Assembly (NCBI GenBank): GCA_018697195.1
Contig: CM031858.1
Location: 127,853,133-127,917,132, forward strand
Reading direction: 5' to 3'
DNA: 64,000 nt
Origin: Certhia americana
Taxonomy: Eukaryota; Chordata; Aves; Passeriformes; Certhiidae
Shown here: piece by piece, positions 50,530-62,600 of the stretch
How positions within the stretch are numbered: position 1 is the first letter of the stretch
Layout of the letters: every line of letters begins with the position of its first letter
Notes under the pieces: model-generated
What the model was told of the DNA's origin: nothing
Database searches by the model: none
The model's input: only the letters and a program-made list of their open reading frames with translations
Translations under genes and position numbers: made by a program

Positions 50530-50903
50530 TAGAAACAAGGAGAGATTGCCTAGGAGGAATACAAAGAAGTTGTCAGAGCAGCCAGGGATCAGGTGAGGAA
50601 AGCTGAAGCCCTGACAGAATTACACCTGGCCAGGAATGTCAAGGGCAACAAGAAAAGCTACTATAGGTATGTCTGTAATAAAAAAAAAGGACTTGGGAAA
50701 GTGTGGGATCTCCCCAGAAGGAAACAGGTGACCATGTTGCCTAGGACATGGAGAACTCAAAGACCTTTTTGACTTGGTCTTAACTTGCAAGTGGATGGGG
50801 CTTTGAGCAGCCTGGTCTAGTGGGAGGTATCCCTGCCCATGGCAGGGGGTTGGAACTAGATGATCTTTTGGGTTCCTTCCAACCCAAACCATTCTATGAT
50901 TAA
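50530..50903 (+). mobile_element. Internally deleted, chimeric CR1 (+)
   Basis: Two separate CR1 regions are joined. Positions 50530-50791 match ORF2 before the RT domain: taggaggaatacaaagaagt, gagcagccagggatcagg, aggaaagctgaagccctgac, aagaaaagctactataggta, gtgggatctccccagaagg and gcctaggacatggagaa. From about 50792 the sequence jumps to the 3' UTR: ggatggggctttgagcagcc, ctgcccatggcagggggttg, gaactagatgatctttt and ttccaacccaaaccattcta. The whole RT domain, roughly 2 kb in the full element, is missing. The tail attctatgatt is well kept, so this is one of the younger copies here. Confidence 0.9.
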
Positions 50904-51030
50904 ATTTTGAATAAACACTTCAAAACTGTTCTCACCATACTCCCAATTCAAATCACTAATTTCTTGTTCTCTCATGTTTCATTTTTAACCTGATAGTGAA
51001 ACTCTGTCCTGTTTAAATGCTTATGTGCAC

Positions 51031-51089
51031 AGTAAGCTCAATGATATTAAAGGCCTTTTCCAGCATAAATGATTCATGGTTCTATGATC
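51031..51089 (+). mobile_element. CR1-type 3' tail fragment (+)
   Basis: Short piece: agtaagctcaatgatattaa, aggccttttccagcataaat, gattcatggttctatgatcc. The final attctatgatt-like units and the preceding ttttccagc wording are those of a CR1 3' end. An LTR with similar wording is a less likely alternative. Confidence 0.6.
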
Positions 51090-54000
51090 CATTTGTGACT
51101 CTAACTTGATAGCAAGTTTATAGACTCTGTGTTTGCTCCTGTGTTGATATAGTGTTTTTATGTGCAGCCTTATCAAGAAATTCTGAAACATCTTGCCTCA
51201 TAAGACAGAGCAAGTTCAGTTTCATCTCACCTCTTGTCATTAGATTGTCTATTCTATGGCATCTACATCTATTTCTAACATACAAATGAAGAAAGGCATT
51301 TCCTGGGACATATGATGGTACAGTCATGAGAGAACTTTAAAGGCAAAGCACAGCCTCTTAGTCATGTTTCCAACATATACAAATGCTCTGAAGAACTCAA
51401 ATAAAAATCTTCCCAATATATCACCACAGTGCATGCCTGAACATGCAACAGCATCCAGTGAACAAGATGAAATTGCCTTGTAAGGTCAAGATTTTACTCA
51501 ATACACTGCCCATACAACTGAAGGAGCAGCTTTGGATCTGCCATGAAACCACAGGGACAGGAATGTCACATCATTAAATAAGACACCTCAAATTGCTTTT
51601 ATTTTCAGAATGTGGAATAAGGAAATCTTTGTCCATGGTAATAACTATGAGATGTGTTTGGCAAATACTAAGATATTACATTGGTTGGCAGAATTATCCA
51701 CCCCTTTTAGACCTTTGCTAGCTGAATACCACATATCATGCACAAATATCTGACAGGCTGATAATTTTTCACCATCTAGGTGATTAGCTATTGACTGCTG
51801 GCTTTCAAATGATGATGCTGACACACTTCTGAATACAGAGGGAAACCTGTCTGATCAACACAAACTGCAGTTCAAACAGTGAGTACAATAACTCGTTCCT
51901 GAAATAAACAGCTTTAAAGTCTTTAGCTATCTCTGGTCATCCCAAGTGCACAGCAACCCCTTGGGCCATGAACCTGAGAAAGAAATTTCAAGAGAATGCA
52001 GATGAAGATGCCCAGTACACCCTTTTTTCTGTGTCTGTGCATCCATAACAGTAAGAATCTTTATTTTGTTTCTAAAGCACATAACTTGAACAATTGCCAA
52101 AACACACAAAATTTTCATTTCATGGTAGTTATCATCAGGATAATAGTACTCAGCTGTGCATCCAGTCTGACAACAATACGAAGATGTTTCCAAAACACAA
52201 AAATTTGCAAATAGTGTTGCAACAAGGCATCTATATATTTGGATCAGAAGGAATGATGGGACTGACTCCCTGATCTCAAATTGCAGCCTATTCCACAATG
52301 TTTCCTATAATCCAGAATGATAAAACCTGCTAAATCCCCACTCCCTAGCAACAGAGCATTGACACTAGATGGGTCAATCTGCTGGGGCAGATGCAGCAGA
52401 TACAGTTGCCTCAAGGGTTGGAGGAAAAGGTAGCCTAAACCATAAAGCTCAGAAACAAATATTCTCTTTTAGTTTACCATTTCTCTGATTTCTGCCAGAC
52501 ACTATAGTTGTCATGACTGAGGTGAGATTTAAATGAGAAGATGGTAGTTCTAAACATTTTCATCAGAAATGTTGTATTCATTTGGATACATTTTGAAGTG
52601 CAAGATGCTAATTTTAATGTTTAAAGTTATAAATTGTTTCAGAAGCCATGACACGAAGAGCAGTCACCTTCCTGTTCAGCATTGACAACAAAGATCAGTG
52701 CATCATCTAAATCCCTGTGGAAGAAAGGGAGCTACTGACATAATTTTTCATCTTGCATCCATGAGCTGCCATGCCCAATCTCTTTATTATAATTATAAAT
52801 AATTATTATAAGGTTTATTGGAGGTAGAATGTACCCACAATATTTTAAGTACCTATAAATTGAGGGGGAAAAGTCATATATATCCTGAAAAGCTTATAGG
52901 GGGTACCATTTGTGACAGGAAAGATTCATATTGGCAACATAATAAAGTGGTGGTTTGCCATGTTTTGGGGAAGACTGATTCTTTATGAGTCTGCAACAAG
53001 CAATTACAGGTAGAGAAACTCAGACCCAGAAGCAGAGATCAAGAAAATGCATTCCTTAGGTTTTCCTTTTATTCTCGTTTTAAACAGTTTACCTACTCCA
53101 AATCTTACTCTAAAGTCATATTCCCAAACATACTTAATAAAAATTTTTGGACCGATACAGATTTTTTTTTCCTGTTTATAGCTGAAATAAATTTTAATAT
53201 TAATTTTGATTCCATGATACTTATTGTCTCTACCTACTCATATACTCGTTGTCAGTATAGGAGATCAGAAATGGAATAGAGGCTTGTAATACATTAGTCA
53301 TGAGTAATGTTATTCATTTACACTGCTAGTCAGGAAAAGATTTATTTTGAAACTTCACTATCAACTTAGGTTAAAAATTCTCAATTTCTTACTCGAGGAA
53401 GAAAGCTTAAATCCAGATATTCAGTTTTGCATTTTACTACTTATTGAGTTAAATTAAATATGGTAAAACCTTAACTTGAAAGAGTGACAGTAAATCAAGC
53501 ACCGCTGTATATCTAACAATTGTACCAGAAAAAAAGAAAGAGAAAAATTTCTTCAAGAATAAATTCCCTAAGTCTGTGTCTACATTTTTTCCATGTCCAA
53601 TTTTTTTTAAAGACCTAAGCTAACAGCTTATAGGTAAATCAATCACACACATAATTTTTGGCCCATATACCTTTTAATTTGTGCAATACTTGAACAGTAG
53701 AGGGAAAAGGACATAGCTCTAGGAAAGTCTGAATAAGTCAATTTTGTTTTCATTGTCTTTGGAGGCCCTGTGGTGTTCTGCACTATATGAAGATCTATGC
53801 TAAAACACTGATATTCATTCTTGGTTTTTACACGTCAATTGAAATTATATATTCTGCTTGACAAGGAAACCTCTTTGCTTATCCCAGCAATCTCAAAGCT
53901 GAGAAAAACATTTCAGTGTCATTAAAACAGATTTCCACAAAGGAAGATGTACTTAATTGTTACTGTCTAGCCTCTGGGCTGGAGACATCTTGCTCTAAAG

Positions 54001-56235
54001 TTATGACACTTATGATGTTCACGATATAGCTAAATCAGGGATACTGAGGATTAGATTGGCAGAGAAAAGGAGGACAGAACACAAAAGGATACAAACAAAG
54101 CCATCCTGGCTACTGGATTTCAAAGTCCTAAGATCCCTGGGACCCTTTTGGGTCTGATACAAGTGATGGCAACCAAAACCATCCCTGGGCATGGCAAGGA
54201 CTTGGAGTAGATGTGGGGTTGTTCCCAGTAAGTAGTCTACACGAGGCTGTGCTGTTTTAGAAGTGGGCTGGCATTACAGACACAGCTCCATGCCACTTGG
54301 TCTCTGTGACAGAGATGAAATTCTGCTCCCATTTACTTCCCTATTACAGACATAACCCCCATATTCATAAGCTATGCCCACTTGTTATGACCAGAGCTGT
54401 TTTGTGTTATGTCCTTACTTGGAAACACTAACAGCACTCAACAAAGATGTAGAATATGAAAGACTTTTCTATTACGGACTAACATAATTCTTTTTCTATT
54501 ACAGCAATTTTAAAAATAAAAATGGTATGGCTGTGTCCTTATTTGTTAATTTAACTTCTTTGGAATAAATTTTCTGGTGTACATCTATCCAGTCCCCTAA
54601 CTTACTAGGAATTTTCATGATTTTCTCAGATTTAGCTAAGTATACCTTTTAAAAGCAGGTGGTAATTTCTGTTAATAATTTAGGTCAGGTGTCCTAAATG
54701 CCAGAAAGATTCTATTTTCTGAAATTCAGATATATCAAATGAGATGAAAAAATAATAATAATAACAATAACAGCTGTATTGGAAACAAGCAAATGAAAAC
54801 ACCCACAAAAACTCAAAACAACACCAAAAAACAAACCAACATGGCAATTAGAAAATTTTTGTCAATATCCTTCTTTTGGACTGAAGTTGCTTAAGATTTA
54901 GTTGCATACAGCTCTTTCCTCACTAATATGAAACCATTGTCATAGAGCTTGAGATACTTAGCACTTCTTGTTCCAGCACTGAAAAAACTTGGTTTCACAG
55001 CAAACAGCTGTCTCTACATGAGAATCAAATGTGACAAAGACAGTTAGGAAAAAAGGGTTTCAAAATACTCAATATGAAAAATGTTTCTTTATAGACTTGG
55101 TGAACCTCCAGCTGTTATGCTGAACAGATCAACGTTGTTTTCCTATGAAGGTTGATTTATAGAATAGGAATGAATGGCCATTTTGCTCCTTGAAAGGACA
55201 TATTTGCCCCCCAGACATATTCTTTTATATAATCATGTTGAACTCACAAGGAAAGAGCAAAACTATTAGTTTGAATCCTGCTGTAAAACTACAACTTGAG
55301 GAAAAATTTAATAGTGTTCATCTCACTAATTACAAATTTGATATTTTTTCTTTTGCATGGATGAAAAAATCCAAAGTAGAATTAATTTGCAAAGTGTACA
55401 CTTGCTGCTTTACAGTGGGTAAAATCTTTTCAGTACATTAGAGAGTTTCAAATGTTGCATCTCACTCCAGCAAGGAACCTTAGAAAATTCTTGCTCCTCC
55501 CACTGCTTACAGCCATGATAACAACACATGGCAGGCAGAAGGCTGGTGTAGCCTCTTACTCAGGGATCCCTCTAATGCAAGGAAATTGACAAGAGGAAAG
55601 GCGGAGAGGATAGATAGACCTGAATCAGCTTCTTCTTTTTCATCCTGTTTCCCCAGCTGAAATACAAATCATCCTACCAGACATGACTGGGACAGTCTTT
55701 GAGACTAATCAAACTTGTGTTGTGAGTCGTACTTCTACATAAAGGTGGCATTAAACCACATCTATCTCCTTCACAGTTCTCTGAAGTTCAAATATAATTT
55801 AATTTTGTAGCAGTAGAAAAGGAGCTTATTCAATTTCTCCAAATCAGAAATTCTGTCTAGTACTAACCTTTAATCCTGCGCAAATGGGTGCGTTGAGACA
55901 ACATGTATGCATGGAACAGCACTCCCAAACTAATAAAATATTTTCCTCTGCAAAGGAATGGAAGTTACTGAAGGGAACAGTCATAAAACACTCCATTTGC
56001 AGCATGTGAAAGAAAAGGGGAAAGTTTTACCCATGGGTAAGCCAAAATAAAAGTATAGAGTAAGCTGAAAGATGCAGAGTAGAATGATGGAGAATATTTA
56101 TAAATTGTTTCTTATATCCAATTAATCTACCTTTTGTGGAATACATGCCAGCCACCTTCCTGGCTGAGTCTGCTCTTCACATTGTAATCCTTCTGTGACT
56201 CAGGATTCTTCTGTTCCTATATTCCAGGATTTTTT
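51090..56235. other. Unannotated DNA
   Basis: 5.1 kb, the longest stretch with no recognised element. It has only short A/T simple sequences (for example near 54751-54775 and 52783-52812). The 123-codon minus-strand frame at 51927-52298 has no recognised motif. Confidence 0.5.
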
Positions 56236-57180
56236 TCATAGAATCATAGAATGTCTTGGCTTGGAAGGGACTTAAAAGACCATCCAGTTTCAAACCCCTA
56301 CTAGTTGGGTTACTCAGAGCTCCATTTAACCTGGCCTAAAACACTTCCAGAGATGGGCCATCTACCACTTTTCTGGGCAACCTCACCCCCTCACAGTAAA
56401 GATTTTTATTCTGCTATCTAATCTAAACCTACTCTCAGTTTGAAGCAATTTCGCTTCATCCTGTCACTACATGCCCTTGAAAAAAATTTCTCTCCATCTT
56501 TCTTGCAGGATCCCCTCAAGGTACTGTAAGGCTTCAACTAGGTGACACCAAAACCTTCTCTTCTCGAGGTTGAACAATCCAGATTCTCTCAGCCTTTACC
56601 TGCAGAGAAAGTGCTCCATCACTCTATCTTGGTGATCCTTCTCTGGACTTTCTCCAATAGGTCAGTGTCCTTCCTATGGTGGGGACCCCAGACATGGATG
56701 CAGTAGTCAAGGTGGGGTCCATGGGAGGAGGCTAGAGAGACAGAATCTCCTCCCTTGCCTTGCTGGCCATACTGCAGTCCAGGACACATTTGGTTTTATG
56801 GGCTGTGAGCACATTACCAGCTCGTGCCCAGCCTCTCATCCACCAGCACACCCAAGTCCTTCTTGTCAGGGCTGCTCTCAATCTGTTCATCCCCAGCCTG
56901 TGTTGGTACTGGGGATTGCCACCATCCAGGTGCAGTACTTTTCACTTGGCCTTGTTAAACCTCATGAGATTCCCCATGAGAAGTGGGGCCACTTCTTGAG
57001 CTTGTCCAGATTCCTCTGGCTGGCATTCTTTCCTTCAGGTGTGTCAACCACATGATTCAACTTGTTGTCAACTGCAAATTTGCTGAGGCTGGACTTAATC
57101 CCTACATCTATATCCTTAATGAAGATATAAAATAACAATGTTCACCATATGAACTCCTGAAAGACCCTGCTTTTCTGTCT
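56236..57180 (-). mobile_element. CR1 3' end (-), about 0.95 kb
   Basis: Starts with an intact tail (tcatagaatcatagaatg) and continues in reverse through the 3' UTR and the C-terminal part of ORF2. Blocks: gcttggaagggacttaaaag, acacttccagagatggg, cactacatgcccttg near 56465, aaaccttctcttctcgagg near 56550, ggtcagtgtccttcctat near 56660, caccagcacacccaagtcct near 56840, cttggccttgttaaacctca near 56946, cttgtccagattcctctgg and tgcaaatttgctgaggctgg near 57074. The last block encodes the strand around the catalytic box but is altered. Coding frames are interrupted. Confidence 0.93.
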
Positions 57181-59289
57181 TCTAGCTTCACTGCTTTGGT
57201 CCACCTTTCCCCTAGTCCCACATTTTTTGATGATGGTGCTGCCTATTGAATATGATCAGAAGAAAAATTTGACACACTGCTTTCTTGCAACTTTGTCTTT
57301 TTAATTTTTTTTTCCTTTTGAGCTGGCTCTGTTCTTAGCCAAGAAATCTTCCTCTGCACCCTCACTTGTACCTCTAGTCTGTGTTGAATCTTTGTCATCT
57401 TTGAACCACTGTTTTCTTCTCTGTCCCTTGGTTTTATTCTCTACGAGGATTTGACAACATATTACAATACAGTTACACAGTATTCTCTTTTGAAATCTTC
57501 TGTATTCTCTCCATGTCAACTGAAATGGCCAGCACCTCACTATGTTGTCAAGTGAGTATTTGCAACACAGGTGTTTACATCTGAGACACTCACTTTCAGG
57601 TTTTCCAGGCTTTCCACCCAACAGGACATGGTTTATCTCTGCCTAAAGAAGACACCTACATTTTGTCACATGAATCACACCCTAAACTCCACTGGCTATG
57701 CTAACAAAAATTCTGTTGACTGAGATGGAAGCCTACAAAACCAACTCAGGTGTAGAAACCTGTATTATAGTCATTAAAGACAGTTGTGAAGATTGCCAAA
57801 CTCAGAATTGCTCCTTTTTTTCCCTATCCTTTATAACAGACAGCTTTTTAATCAAGCAATAACTCATTGCAAGATTGATGTTTGACTTTCCCAGGCTGAT
57901 GTCCTGTGCTGAAGGCAATGTAAAATTAAGGCAACTTTAATATATCTGTGCTACTATTTCCCTTGCCTGTCTGTACTCAAAACTATGAAAAGCAACTCAT
58001 TCATTCAGCATAGCTACTTTTTCAAAAAAAGTATGTGGGTCATGAACCCCAAAGCGCAATTTGAAAAAAATAATTCCTTTTTTCTTTTTTTTGCATTTGG
58101 TGCTTCCGTCTGGCAGATAATTCTCCTATGTCAGATCCCATAAATGACCTATGGTAGGTACCCACTCACCAAGGTGGCAGCTTCATGAATCTCCACACTG
58201 GAATTCCCCTCTCCTGCTTCATCACTCAGTACCATGTAGCAAGTTGACATTGTTATCTCCCAAAGGCAACTGTGGAAGCCTTTCTTCTGGGCTGGAGTCA
58301 CTGGACATTTTTTTCATAAATATTGTATAGGTCAGCTTTTCACTGCAGGCTTAATGTGTCTTATTAAACTTTATATTTTCTGGATTTGCCATATAAATTT
58401 AAATTTTTATTAAACTGGGACACTGACTGAAGAAAATTTGCTTTTCAAGGCAAACACTAATACTATTTTTTCTAACCACACATAGACTAAATCAAATAAC
58501 ATTACCCAGAATTTCTAAAATTTTCATTTTTATGCTTTGCTCTTTTACCTCCTTTTGATACCCTCTAACAAAAAGTCTGTGTGTCTTGTGAGGAAAATGG
58601 AAATGAGATGGAAATATTCAAAACCATGATGAGCAAATGAACATAGGGCATTTAGAGAATGTCACATGATGCATTCCTAGGGTAGTTATCTAAGTTTATA
58701 AAAGTCTTCATCCAGTTTGTTCATTAACTAAAATGCCTCACTGTAGACAGCTGGCAAACATGGGATTAACCCTCAGCTCTTACGTAGGATCTTACCCTTA
58801 AATACATAAAACCTTTTCTTCTTCATTGAAAAGAAACTCACCAGCAAGAAACAGAAAAGACATCAGAACAACTGACAGGAGCAAGAGAGTCCTGAAAGCC
58901 CTCAAAAGCTGCCCTCCAAAAGAGAGAGCAGTGGCTGGAGCAGTGTGGAGCTGAGTGATAAAGGGGTGCAGAGCAGCACAAGGGTCTTGTAATACAACAG
59001 AGCCTAAAGAACCAGCAAACAATGAACATTGGGCTGGTGACCAGTCCAATAAACACTGATGTCAAACACACAGCAGCAAGGCCTGCAGAAGACTTGGGAG
59101 ATTTTGATATGTTGAAATACATATGCCTGCTCTAGAGGAAATTTCAAACAAGAGTTAATTGAAAGCTACTAATCTCCAGAGAGAGGAAATAGGAAAGGAT
59201 TGGAAATGAAAGTAAGGAAATAAAGTCAAAATTTTGGCCAGCAGAAGGAAGGACAAAATATATGGTAATCTAGTACACCAGAATATTTA
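57181..59289. other. Unannotated DNA
   Basis: 2.1 kb. A minus-strand open frame of 106 codons (57301-57621) begins GGKPGKPE, is cysteine-rich in the middle and ends in a lysine-rich stretch; I do not recognise it. Another overlapping minus-strand pair lies at 58798-59122. Neither has support as a gene. Confidence 0.4.
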
Positions 59290-59371
59290 AACATATGCTT
59301 AAATTTTAATGTATGGGTAATCCCATTGACTTCAACATATGCTTAAATGATTTGCTGGATCAGGGCTTTAA
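59290..59371. repeat. Ancient sauropsid interspersed repeat
   Basis: Contains aacatatgcttaaat twice (59290-59304 and 59334-59348), with taatcccattgacttcaa between them and tttgctggatcagggct after. The combination of cccattgacttcaa, gcttaa and gctggatcaggg is a hallmark of an old repeat that I recall from turtle and bird genomes. The family name is not known to me. Confidence 0.5.
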
Positions 59372-59627
59372 TGTGTATTTGAATTAAACCATAACATGAT
59401 GATTTAGAAGTGAGCTCATTTTAGGTTTCACTGACTGAAGAGAGTCCTGCTCAACTGACATTTGGAGTAGAGATTTTTAATGAATGCCTAGTTACTTCAG
59501 AAAGCAATTAGGCTGTCATTCAGTAATGGCATTTTTCTCTGTAAAACAATTTTCCTCATTCCAGATTATTATGTTTCAAATAAAGCTTGCAGGACATCAT
59601 GCTGCTGGTGCATAATTATAGTTAACG

Positions 59628-59651
59628 CACACACACACACACACACACACA
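59628..59651. repeat. (CA)12 microsatellite
   Basis: Twelve uninterrupted CA units. Confidence 0.97.
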
Positions 59652-62600
59652 TACTTACTTCAGTTTATTTCCAGCCAGTTCATCAGCATCTAGATTCTTT
59701 CCAAGACAAGTTGAAAGTTTCTGTAGCAATGCATACCTCTGCTTAGTACTCCATATTGAAATATATGCAGCAGAGTTAAAGGAGACTGAAGGAAACAAAT
59801 TATCTAGAAGTAAAACAGAACTAAACTTTAGACAACTGTAACAAACTACTTCATAAGAATTAAGATTGTGGCTTGTCCACTATTTGGGACATACTGAATG
59901 TCAAAATTCAGAGTAGTGTGGTTTACCAGATGGAATTGGTGGCATCAGCTAGAGAACCTTGGCTGCAATGTTTTTACTGATTTCTCTCTTTTTTGCCAGC
60001 AATTTGTCGCTGAAAGCAACTGGCTGTTCCAGCTGCATCTGGGAGCAAACCCAGATTTAATACTAAAGCCGTACACAAAGACCAACAAAAATAACCAGCT
60101 GGAATTCATTTATGGAAAGCTGGAGTTATCATATGTGTTTTTATTATGCACTGTTCAGTATTAAGCATGAAAAGCAGAAAAAGCAACATGTAAGGAAGCA
60201 GAAAAGTAACATGCAAGTGCACTGTCAGCAGAGCCTGATATATAACCAGCACACAGAGTGGGATTGCAGCAAGTAGGTCTAATTCTCCAGCCGGAAGTGG
60301 AAATATACTGAAGCAGATAAAATAAAATATTAGGTTAATGTAGGGAATCACGTGGCTAGATATGTGGTTAGGGGTATTTGTTGCATTAAAACATTTTCCC
60401 ATGAGGCAATCTTTCTGATGGCAACTGACAGCACTGGTGTTTTGACAATGCTGCCTTTTCGAGAGAGTCTAATCAGGCCAGTGCCCAGTTCCTGGAGGAA
60501 AATGGATAACAGGTGCTTAACCCAGCTGGACTGTTTGAATTAGCCTGGCTGGCAAAAGAAGCCTGTATCTTAATGCTCACCATAAGAGCAGTCAGGCTCC
60601 GTAGCTCAGCTCAGATTGTAGTGCTGGGATCCAAACCTGGTGCTGAAGGAGTTACATAAGACTGCACTGAAGTTTACAATGGATCTGTGCCGATGAGATT
60701 CAGTCAGAACTGAACTGAGTGAAAATCACATGGAGCAAGAGAGTACAGTCATTTATAAGATTGCTCATTTCAAAAAAAGCCAATAAAAATTGGGAGGAAA
60801 AATGGTTAGTAACAACAGAGTATAACACCTTCTTCTAGAGTTATACCTATTTAGACCCCTCTGCCATTTAATTTATATATTTTTTATTTATTTATCTTCT
60901 TAACCCTTTTCAAAAAATGAGCAAATCATTATATCAATGTCATTTCAGGAGAAACCTTTAATCTTGTGCTTGTGCCACACTGGCTTCAAAGAGACGTCCA
61001 CACATTTCCTGCCCACACTGCTCCTGGCAAGGGGATTTGATTTATGTTTCTGTGCCCTAACACAGGTAGGTGTTTGCTACCTGTGAGATTAGCAGACCAC
61101 TGGGTGCTGCCATATCTAGGGAGCTGTAGAGGAGGAAGCATTGTATGGGGTCAGCATGGAGCTCCTCCCACCCCACTGTCACTGCTCTTGAGGAGCTGTT
61201 TGGCATCTGGGGCTCTAACAATTTTCTCCACAGAGCAACTCATGAGCATATCAGTGATGGACAAATGGCTTCTCAGAGGAGTTATGTCACAGTGTATCTG
61301 TGTGTAGATGGATAGTGATAACCACACTGAATCCCTGGATTTTGGTACTGCTAATGCAGCCAGCCAGGACTGAAAAAAAGTTTTTTTCTGTTTTTTCCTA
61401 TGCTTTATATTATATCCTATGTTACGAATTTAATGCTAGTCTTCTTCAGTGCCTTGACAGGATTTGCACTTAATGTATAAATGTATATAATGTATAAATC
61501 AGTTTATGCATAAATCAGTTTCTGATTTTAATGTATAAATCAGTTTCTGTAGAGAAGTTTTCCCTTTCTCAGGAGCTCTGGAGACTGACCACAGCTACAC
61601 AGTGTAGATGGAGTTTACCATTGCTCCAAACACGCTATATTCATTCAGCCAGTGCAAGGTACATGCCCCATTGAGATCTCCACAATTAAGCCAGACTGTA
61701 GACTTAGAGGCAGGTGAAGTGATCTTTTCCTCAGTCTAATTGCCAGGGGTCATGAAACAGGTTTTTTTCTCTTTAATCTGACCATAGTCACAATCTAAGA
61801 TCGACTGGCAATGTGCTACCTTCTTTGACTTCTCATGTTTTCTTCCCTCAGTGTATAATTATTACTTTTACATTGTTCAATACAACTGCTAATTTGCAGT
61901 TGCAGGCTCCTGATCAGTGTAATATAGTAGTAGTATTTGAACTAGAACTTCTGTGAACCCTGCAAATGTAGAAACCTACTTCATCATATATATGGTTTTC
62001 CAGGTCTTGACCAGGTGGTGCCTGTAAATCAGATGTTCACAGGTCTTTAAATTTAGCAGAATTATCTGACAACCTAACTTATGTATGGCTTCTTGCAAGC
62101 CTAATAGAACAATCAAATTCTGTTTTTCTGAGAAAATCTGGATGCATTCAGTGGAATGCAAACAATTTGCTCTCAGTCCTTGGAAATTGTCACAAACTGA
62201 AACTACAGAATAGTTTCTTTCTTGAAAAACAAAAATCATCTCTTTGCCACAGTTTGTTCTGTTATTGATGATGTAAAAGTTAAGGTAGAATCTCAGTCCC
62301 ACTTATTAGCTGTGGCTTTGACGGTGCTACAGGCATAGCTAACAAGTGCCATGGTACTATCTCAGGGACCCCACAGTCCCAGAATCCAGATCCCATAAAG
62401 CATTCCTGATGGCATCAAGGTGTTGAGAAGACAACAGACACATGTCAGAAGACCCAGTTCATTGGAAAAGTTGCCTACTGCAAAGAGTACAGCATAGCTT
62501 AGCCTCAAACACAGGAGTAAAAATGGAAACTGATTTTTCCAAATCTTAAAGATATTTTCATCATGCGATATACATAGGAGCAAGTCATCTGAACTTTTTA

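Noticed and set aside
56760..57055. Plus-strand frames of 79 and 85 codons
   Set aside because: They are antisense to CR1 ORF2 sequence.
60596..60660. tRNA-like A box (gtagctcagctc)
   Set aside because: No matching B box or foldable cloverleaf follows at the required distance.
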